Assembly (NCBI GenBank): GCA_903896915.1
Contig: CAITZN010000497.1
Coordinates: 1 to 5,860, forward strand
Direction of reading: 5' to 3'
Source: an uncultured bacterium
GTDB lineage: Bacteria; Desulfobacterota; Desulfobulbia; Desulfobulbales; Desulfobulbaceae
Length of the DNA stretch: 5,860 nucleotides
The notes below the pieces were generated by a model. That model saw only the letters and a program-made list of their open reading frames with translations. It did not search any database and was not told the DNA's origin. How positions within the stretch are numbered: position 1 is the first letter of the stretch; every line of letters begins with the position of its first letter. A program made the position numbers and the translations under genes. Positions 1-4,564 of the stretch are shown piece by piece.

Positions 1-1
1 A

Positions 2-220
2 AAAAGAGCCACAATTTATCTCGATCCGATGTTGCATAAAGCGTTGAAACTGAAATCAGTGGAAACATCAAAATCTATATCCGCCCTGGTTAATCAGGCT
101 GTCAGAGAAGCGCTTGCAGAAGATGCGACAGATATTGCCGTTTATGAAGATCGGATCAATGAACCGGTTGTCAGTTTTTCCGAAATGGTAAAAAGGCTGC
201 AACAAGATGGCAGGATATGA
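2..220 (+). CDS. Ribbon-helix-helix antitoxin of a RelE/ParE-type toxin-antitoxin pair (5' end cut by window edge)
   Basis: This is the DNA-binding antitoxin of a type II pair: by family knowledge it binds and neutralises the downstream toxin and represses its own operon. The frame is open to the left edge. The first visible residues, KRATIYLDP, form the typical beta-strand with which a CopG/RHH protein contacts operator DNA. They are followed by helix 1 (LHKALKLKSVETS), the turn, and helix 2 (SISALVNQAVREALAED). The last 30 or so residues (INEPVVSFSEMVKRLQQDGRI) form the toxin-binding tail common in this family. The ATG at 29 lies inside the fold, after the DNA-contacting strand, so the true start is probably only a few codons outside the window. 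About 72 residues are visible, so the gene is nearly complete. Its end overlaps the toxin start by 14 nt, which implies translational coupling. The promoter and operator would lie to the left, out of view. Confidence 0.88.
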   Translation, partial: KRATIYLDPMLHKALKLKSVETSKSISALVNQAVREALAEDATDIAVYEDRINEPVVSFSEMVKRLQQDGRI

Positions 221-464
221 AATCCTTTTTAAGGAATTGGTCTACAAGGAATTAAAAAGCGTTCCAAAGACCGATTTAAATAAGATCCTGTCAAAGATAG
301 AACGGCTTGCCGATGATCCGCGCCCAACCGGTAGTCAGAAGCTTACAGGATTCGGACTATATCGAATCAGACAAGGTCAATATAGAATTGTTTACTCAAT
401 CCAGGATAACGAACTTCTTATTCATGGAGTGAATGTCGGACACAGAAAAGATGTTTACCGCTGA
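207..464 (+). CDS. RelE/ParE superfamily toxin
   Basis: This is a complete 85-residue toxin, the normal length for the family. The fold markers are an N-terminal strand (YEILFKELVYKEL), a helical hairpin (LNKILSKIERLADDPRP), then GSQKLTGFGLYRIRQGQYRIVYSI and the C-terminal VGHRKDVYR. The basic and aromatic residues R53, R55, R60, R80 and Y84 sit where RelE-type ribonucleases keep their RNA-cleaving residues. The closing G-H-R-x-x-V-Y-R is a hallmark of the RelE branch, so ribosome-dependent mRNA cleavage is more likely than the gyrase inhibition of ParE, although sequence alone does not settle this. The start overlaps the antitoxin stop by 14 nt. A weak AAAAGG ribosome-binding sequence lies at 189-194, so coupled translation is likely. 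Pairs of this kind often stabilise mobile elements, which fits the possible attachment site just downstream. Confidence 0.9.
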   Translation: MAGYEILFKELVYKELKSVPKTDLNKILSKIERLADDPRPTGSQKLTGFGLYRIRQGQYRIVYSIQDNELLIHGVNVGHRKDVYR

Positions 465-467
465 GGC

Positions 468-489
468 GTATCACAGCGGTATCACAGGC
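468..489 (+). repeat. Two tandem 11-nt direct repeats beside the putative attachment site
   Basis: The unit GTATCACAGCG (468-478) is followed without a gap by GTATCACAGGC (479-489). Nine bases are identical and the last two are swapped. The repeat starts 4 nt after the toxin stop and lies about 45 nt before the tRNA-like sequence. Short direct repeats of about one helical turn next to an attachment core are typical of integrase-arm or excisionase binding sites, but this role is inferred from position only. A shorter echo, CAGGCT followed by ATTA or GATTA, occurs at 485 and 511. Confidence 0.4.
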
Positions 490-530
490 TGATTATTTAC
501 CTCATAAATCCAGGCTATTAAGCAAACAAT

Positions 531-556
531 AGCGGGTTCGAATCCCGCCTCGTTCA
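531..556 (+). other. 3' tRNA-like fragment, probable integration attachment site (att)
   Basis: GCGGG (532-536), the loop TTCGAAT (537-543) and CCCGC (544-548) form a perfect 5-bp T-stem with the canonical seven-base TTCRANY loop of a tRNA or tmRNA. CTCGTTC (549-555) then fits the 3' strand of an acceptor stem, with A556 as discriminator and no encoded CCA. About 70 nt upstream there is no GAACGAG-like 5' acceptor strand, no D-arm and no clear anticodon arm. This is therefore only the 3' end of a tRNA. Such a remnant is the usual footprint of a tyrosine-recombinase element that integrated at a tRNA 3' end and left a partial copy at the far border. I cannot name the tRNA species. The partner copy and the integrase are not in the window. 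Confidence 0.55.
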
Positions 557-566
557 CTTAACATAT

Positions 567-603
567 AAGCCACTTAGCCGACATTCAGCTAAGTGGCTTT
601 TTT
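567..603 (+). terminator. Intrinsic terminator, + strand
   Basis: A perfect 12-bp stem, AAGCCACTTAGC (567-578) with GCTAAGTGGCTT (588-599), encloses a 9-nt loop and ends in a six-T run (598-603). It lies 11 nt after the tRNA-like 3' end, as expected for the original terminator of that tRNA gene. It would now also stop transcripts coming from the toxin-antitoxin pair. The opposite strand has no T-run, so it is one-directional. Confidence 0.85.
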
Positions 604-638
604 CGTTCACTCTCATCACATCCCCCATAACAAGAGAT

Positions 639-673
639 AAAAAAATCCCCGATCAGCAACTGCCAACCGGGGA
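639..673 (-). terminator. Probable intrinsic terminator, - strand
   Basis: Read on the minus strand, TCCCCG (668-673) pairs with CGGGGA (646-651) around a 16-nt loop, and seven T's follow directly (complement of 639-645). The stem is GC-rich but only 6 bp and the loop is large, so this is weaker than the + strand terminator at 567-603. No minus-strand gene ends close by. The nearest is the kinase, whose stop codon lies about 630 nt to the right. Confidence 0.55.
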
Positions 674-697
674 GCATTCTCTGCAAGATGCCTGTGA

Positions 698-710
698 TAG
701 AATTATTCTA
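698..710. promoter_or_regulatory. 13-bp palindrome upstream of a promoter, possible operator
   Basis: TAGAAT (698-703) and ATTCTA (705-710) are perfect inverted repeats around one central T. The centre lies about 70 nt upstream of the expected transcription start of the small exported-protein gene. An activator-type regulator could bind at that distance. The AT-rich 6-1-6 form loosely recalls Fur-like boxes but does not match the 7-1-7 consensus. The role is inferred from position only. Confidence 0.25.
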
Positions 711-741
711 ATATCTTTCAAGTATCAAAAGGCAGTCCGAT

Positions 742-770
742 TTGCTTTCACCCTGACTTTTGGATATAAT
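742..770 (+). promoter_or_regulatory. Sigma-70-type promoter for the small exported-protein gene
   Basis: TTGCTT (742-747) stands 17 nt before a perfect TATAAT (765-770), which is the optimal spacing. Transcription should start near 776-778 and give a leader of about 34 nt before the ATG at 811. It is the best promoter match noticed in the window. Confidence 0.7.
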
Positions 771-810
771 GCTTAATCACCAACACTAATTTGAACGACT
801 AAAAAATATC

Positions 811-1125
811 ATGCGTATTAAACTCCTAGTATTTGCCACAATAGTGGCACAATTCATCACCACTGACACACTCATAGGTGCGCCGGTTGGCCTTATTGAT
901 GGCAGCGGACTAACAAACCTACAAAAAATTGCCAGGGCCTTAAACGAAACCCAAGATAACCAACGTAAAGAAATAGAAAGACGCCAAGAAAATGTTATAT
1001 TAGCGAAGAAACTCTTAAACGATTGCGACAAAGTTTCTGACGTAGGTGAGCGCGCTTCGTGTGAAAAAAAATATCAAGCCGTTGTAAAATCCTCGATGCG
1101 GGCCTGTGGCGCTGATTGCCAATAA
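811..1125 (+). CDS. Small, probably exported four-cysteine protein of unknown function
   Basis: This 104-residue protein belongs to no family I recognise. Residues 1-24 look like a Sec signal peptide: basic MRIK, a hydrophobic stretch (LLVFATIVAQFI), then a polar end with possible cleavage after LIGA. The predicted mature part of about 80 residues has a charged, probably helical middle (residues 36-70, rich in Q, E, K and R) and a C-terminal region with four cysteines, C72, C84, C99 and C103 (C-x11-C-x14-C-x3-C). The pairing of helices and cysteines would suit a disulfide-linked helical hairpin in the periplasm or outside the cell. No lipobox cysteine follows the signal sequence. The gene is more AT-rich than its neighbours and has a strong promoter at 742-770, but only a poor ribosome-binding sequence before the ATG. 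It converges on the kinase gene. The promoter, signal peptide and spaced cysteines argue that it is real; the function is unknown. Confidence 0.65.
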   Translation: MRIKLLVFATIVAQFITTDTLIGAPVGLIDGSGLTNLQKIARALNETQDNQRKEIERRQENVILAKKLLNDCDKVSDVGERASCEKKYQAVVKSSMRACGADCQ

Positions 1126-1163
1126 TCCAGCCCGCCCTAAAGTGCTTCTAATCAGTTTTTTTT
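1112..1163 (+). terminator. Weak possible terminator after the small exported-protein gene
   Basis: An eight-T run (1156-1163) follows AATCAG (1150-1155), which can pair with CTGATT (1112-1117) across a 32-nt interval spanning the stop codon. A competing GC-rich hairpin, GCGGGC (1098-1103) with GCCCGC (1130-1135), overlaps it. Neither stem is a classic tight terminator, but the T-run is in the right place for the gene ending at 1125. Confidence 0.3.
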
Positions 1164-1303
1164 AGTTCCGCATTAAAAGCCCATCATACGCGTGTCGCTT
1201 GAGTTTACGCCCGAAAAGACTAAAACCGTTACTGTGCTGGCTTCCATAAGGAAAAGGAGGCTTAGGTTGCCGGTAGACAAGTTACCTCGTGACCATACTC
1301 TCA

Positions 1304-4300
1304 TTATACACGGGCCTTTTTCGCCGGAATGCTGGCTGGATTCGATCGAAATTCGCCATCTGTTTGATCGAGTACTTCCCTGACTTTCTTGCTCAGGCTG
1401 CTTGCTAAAAAAGGTTTCTCGAGAAAATGTATGCCCGCATCCAAGCCGCCGTGGTGTGAGATAACATCGGCGGTGTACCCTGATATAAATAGGACCTTAG
1501 TTTCAGGCCGGACCACTACAATCTCCCTGACAAGTTCCCTCCCGTTCATTTCCGGCATGATCACATCGGTTATAAGCAGATCGATCACGCCTCGATACTC
1601 GATAACAATATCCAAAGCTTTTAATGGTGAATGTGCTGTTAGCACTGTATAGCCTCGCTGTTCGAGGATATAGGTCCCAAGTTCAAGGATTGCGATTTCG
1701 TCTTCCACCAGAAGAATGGTTTCTTTCCCTGTATCCTTGGCATTGTCGCATTTAGTGAGTGTCACTGTGGTTCCTAAGTGTACTTGCGGCAGATAAATAT
1801 TAACAACTGTTCCTAGACCAAGCTCACTAGACACATCAACAACCCCTTTATTTTGTTTGACAATGCCGTATACCATCGACAACCCGAGCCCCGTCCCCTT
1901 GCCCTCCTCCTTGGTCGTGAAAAAAGGTTCAAAAATTTTAGACAGGGTCTCCTTGTCCATGCCGCAGCCTTCATCGCGTATGCTTAACAGGATAAAGTTG
2001 CCCGGGGTCAGATCAAGATTGATGGCACAATCGGCTTGATCGATGACGACATTTGCGGTCTCAATGGTCAGATTTCCTGGCCCGTTGATGGCATCACGGG
2101 CATTCACTGCCAGATTGGCAAGAATCTGACTGATCTGGGTTGTATCCATCCGAACATTCCAGAGCCCCTGCCCAGGTTTCCATATCAATTTGATGTTTTC
2201 GCCGATCAGGCGATTGAGCATCTTCAACGACCCAGAGATTGTTTCGTTAAGATCAAGTACCCGGGGGGCTATCACCTGCTTGCGAGCAAAAGCAAGCAAC
2301 TGCCGTGTCAAATCAGCCGAGTGCTGGGCAGCCTGGTGCACCTCATACATGCGTTTATAAAGGGGATCGCTAACTTGCAATTCGTTTAAGGTCATTTCCA
2401 CATAACTGCAGATAACAGTCAACATGTTGTTGAAATCATGAGCCACGCCGCCAGCCAGTCGACCGACGGTATCCATTTTCTGGACCTGGAGCAGTTGGGC
2501 CTGAAGTTTTCCCTGTTCTTCTTCTGCCTGCCGACGTTCAGTGATGTCACGACTGATGCCCCGATAACCACGAAACCGGCCTCGCTTATCAAAGATAGGT
2601 GTAGCGCTTGTTTCGAAGATCACCTCGCTACCGTCTTTCCGAACCATGGCCTGGCAGTGCTGGTTGTAGGGTTTTTGATTAGCTACACTCTGTTTAATAA
2701 GGTCCTTTTGGAGATCCGATTCACATGGGCTCAGAAAAACTTTCCAAAACTGACCTGTAATTTCTTCAGGATGATAGCCAAGCATATTCGTCGCTCGCCG
2801 GCTGACAAAAGTAAAGCAGTAGTCAGGACCGGTCTCCCATATCAGATCATTAACACTATCGACCAGTTCACTGTACTGCTTGGCGCTTTCTACCCGGGCT
2901 TCTTCCATGGCCTTTTTCTTGGTCTGATCGCGAAATATCAATACCACACCAGTAATTTCGCCACTCTCGGTCCTGAGGGGGGACCAACTGTCAGTCACTG
3001 GCCACCGCTGCCCGCCCCGAGAAACCAGAAGAACAGAAGAACTTACTTCTACAATCACCCCTTCCTCCAACACCTGTTCGATAGGCGGGGCCATAACATT
3101 TTTGGTTTCCTGGTTGATGACATGAAAAACAGTCGCCAGAGGTTGGCCAAGGGCCTCTCCTTCTTCCCAGCCGGTGAGTCTTTCAGCCTCTGGATTCATC
3201 CGGGTAATAAGACCGCTCGCATCGGTAGCCATAACCCCAGCACCGATACCGTAAAGGGTGGCGCGAATTTCCTCCCTGGCCTGACTTCGCTCGAATTCTG
3301 CGTGCAAAAGGGCCTCGGACAAATCCTTCTGCCGGGAGACCGTAACGAGTCGGACCAAAGCGGCACTTGTGCATACCACCATGGCAAGGAGCAAGAGAAT
3401 TCCAAAACTCTGAAAACGGGCTTTGAACAACAAGGCGGCGGTATCAATTTTAGTAACCATATGCCAGGTTGTGCCCGGTATCGCACGAATATCGGCCAGA
3501 ATGTCCTCTCCATAGCAATCTTTACCCCGGGCTAGCCCTGATTCGCCGCGCACAGCCCGGACTGCTGGGTTCTCAACGTGTGCCAACGCCAGGCGAAGGG
3601 TGTACGGTGGAACAGTAGGATACTGCAGAGGGGTAAGGAAGATTACGCTCTCTCGCTCTTTACGGACCAGGAAAGAGTTACCATGGGTGTCAGCGTTCGC
3701 CCCAGACCAGATCTGCGGCTCTGCAAGATACGAAGGACCGGGGAAACCATAGAAGGGTTCCTCCGCCTGGGATGGCCCCTTGCCTTGTGATAAAGGCCAA
3801 GCCTGTAATTGGGGGAAGATGTTTTGTTCCGGGTCGGTAACCAGAAAGAGCACCGCTATCATCTGATTGTCTTTGTCAACAACCGGCGCCCCCACATTGA
3901 TGTGCATTCGGTTGCAGGTATGACAATAATAGAAATCACCCAGAGTAGGTTGCCCCGAGGCCAACACCTGACTCAAGAGAATTCTCTCTTCCGGCTCGAG
4001 AAGCTCGTGTTGTTGAGGGCTCTGTTCTTGAGTTTCCTGAAGTTCGGTTTTATTGATCAAGGACACCAGAATTTTACCGCTGGGGGCAACCAGGATCATG
4101 TTGTGGTAGCCCTCGTTTTCGCGAAATATCTCCATTCGCGCGGCAACATCCTTCAGCACCGCAGGGTTACCGGTCTTGCGCCACTCAGTGGTTATGGTCT
4201 TAATCAGGCCGGAAGAATTCATCCGGGCATCGGCCAGCCTTTCCTGGCGCCATACGAGCAACTGGTCGGTTTTCATCCGGGCAATGGCTTCGAGAACCGA

Positions 4301-4489
4301 ATAATGCTCGCGAACAGACACCTGTTCCAATGTGTTGACGAGCCAGTTTCCTCCGAGAATGAAGCTCAGGATAACAAGGCTGGGCACCCCTATCAGCCAC
4401 CAGAGGCGTCGATTATGCGTGCTGGTATGAAATAAAGTTGTGGGGTTCACGGTATGACAACGGACCTTTTCCGGGTGAATTTCCTGCAC
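1304..4489 (-). CDS. Membrane-bound hybrid sensor histidine kinase (sensor-PAS-PAS-HisKA-HATPase-REC)
   Basis: This 1061-residue kinase should sense an extracytoplasmic signal, autophosphorylate on histidine and pass the phosphate to its own receiver. The order is TM1 (about 29-52); a roughly 300-residue extracytoplasmic region, probably double-Cache; TM2 (about 361-381); a short coiled coil with no HAMP; PAS1 (405-525); PAS2 (535-655); HisKA (665-735) with H684 in GVAHDFNN; and HATPase (780-902) with N-box N792/N796, G1 DEGCGM (839-844), F-box FEPFF and G2 GKGTGLGL (863-870). The receiver (924-1040) has E929/D930, phosphoacceptor D975, S1003 and K1025, so every catalytic site looks intact. 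The sensor contains C189-HT-C192 with H196, a possible metal or redox site. Translation appears to start at a GTG (4489-4487), since the first in-frame ATG is codon 72, after TM1. GGGAAG just upstream can serve as ribosome-binding site. It lies 75 nt behind the chemoreceptor, probably as its operon partner. There is no HPt domain, so the downstream partner is unknown. Confidence 0.93.
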   Translation of the reverse strand: MQEIHPEKVRCHTVNPTTLFHTSTHNRRLWWLIGVPSLVILSFILGGNWLVNTLEQVSVREHYSVLEAIARMKTDQLLVWRQERLADARMNSSGLIKTITTEWRKTGNPAVLKDVAARMEIFRENEGYHNMILVAPSGKILVSLINKTELQETQEQSPQQHELLEPEERILLSQVLASGQPTLGDFYYCHTCNRMHINVGAPVVDKDNQMIAVLFLVTDPEQNIFPQLQAWPLSQGKGPSQAEEPFYGFPGPSYLAEPQIWSGANADTHGNSFLVRKERESVIFLTPLQYPTVPPYTLRLALAHVENPAVRAVRGESGLARGKDCYGEDILADIRAIPGTTWHMVTKIDTAALLFKARFQSFGILLLLAMVVCTSAALVRLVTVSRQKDLSEALLHAEFERSQAREEIRATLYGIGAGVMATDASGLITRMNPEAERLTGWEEGEALGQPLATVFHVINQETKNVMAPPIEQVLEEGVIVEVSSSVLLVSRGGQRWPVTDSWSPLRTESGEITGVVLIFRDQTKKKAMEEARVESAKQYSELVDSVNDLIWETGPDYCFTFVSRRATNMLGYHPEEITGQFWKVFLSPCESDLQKDLIKQSVANQKPYNQHCQAMVRKDGSEVIFETSATPIFDKRGRFRGYRGISRDITERRQAEEEQGKLQAQLLQVQKMDTVGRLAGGVAHDFNNMLTVICSYVEMTLNELQVSDPLYKRMYEVHQAAQHSADLTRQLLAFARKQVIAPRVLDLNETISGSLKMLNRLIGENIKLIWKPGQGLWNVRMDTTQISQILANLAVNARDAINGPGNLTIETANVVIDQADCAINLDLTPGNFILLSIRDEGCGMDKETLSKIFEPFFTTKEEGKGTGLGLSMVYGIVKQNKGVVDVSSELGLGTVVNIYLPQVHLGTTVTLTKCDNAKDTGKETILLVEDEIAILELGTYILEQRGYTVLTAHSPLKALDIVIEYRGVIDLLITDVIMPEMNGRELVREIVVVRPETKVLFISGYTADVISHHGGLDAGIHFLEKPFLASSLSKKVREVLDQTDGEFRSNPASIPAKKARV

Positions 4490-4496
4490 TGATCTT

Positions 4497-4529
4497 CCCG
4501 AAAACCTGCCATGAAGACAGGCTTTCGGG
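4497..4529 (-). promoter_or_regulatory. Intercistronic hairpin abutting the kinase ribosome-binding site
   Basis: In the minus-strand transcript CCCGAAAGCCTG (complement of 4518-4529) pairs with CAGGTTTTCGGG (complement of 4497-4508). This gives 12 bp with one G-U pair and a 9-nt loop. The final GGG of the stem forms the start of GGGAAG, the likely Shine-Dalgarno sequence 5 nt before the GTG start of the kinase. No T-run follows on either strand, so it is not an intrinsic terminator. It could set the kinase-to-receptor ratio by masking the ribosome site or by acting as an RNA-stability element. Confidence 0.55.
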
Positions 4530-4564
4530 CGAAAATAAGGATGAAATCAGCGCCACAGGAGCAG

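Noticed and set aside
484..556. A complete tRNA gene ending at 556
   Set aside because: Only the T-arm and a 3' acceptor strand are present. No matching 5' acceptor strand, D-arm or anticodon arm can be folded upstream.
786..1031. - strand frame of 81 codons opposite the exported-protein gene
   Set aside because: It is a shadow: the + strand frame has the signal peptide, promoter and cysteine pattern.
1190..1303. A riboswitch such as the c-di-GMP-I type in the gap between the convergent genes
   Set aside because: A few phrases (GGTTGCC, GGTA...TACC, a 7-bp stem with wobble pairs near 1230-1265) vaguely recall one, but the conserved core bases are missing and no gene start follows in a sensible position.
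1192..1383. Small + strand frame starting with GTG, with an internal AAGGAGG seven bases before a TTG at 1267
   Set aside because: Despite the good Shine-Dalgarno match, it overlaps the kinase 3' end by 80 nt, has no promoter that I can see, and its product resembles nothing.
2438..3535. Long + strand open frame of 365 codons antisense to the kinase
   Set aside because: It lies wholly inside the kinase gene, whose PAS, HisKA and sensor motifs are unmistakable. Its own translation shows no domain and an implausible composition.
3902..3925. A c-type haem-binding site in the kinase sensor
   Set aside because: The motif is C-H-T-C-N, not C-x-x-C-H, so covalent haem attachment is not supported.
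3809..4435. + strand open frame of 208 codons antisense to the kinase N-terminus
   Set aside because: It is a mirror of the sensor and TM1 coding region, with no recognisable protein features or credible ribosome-binding site.
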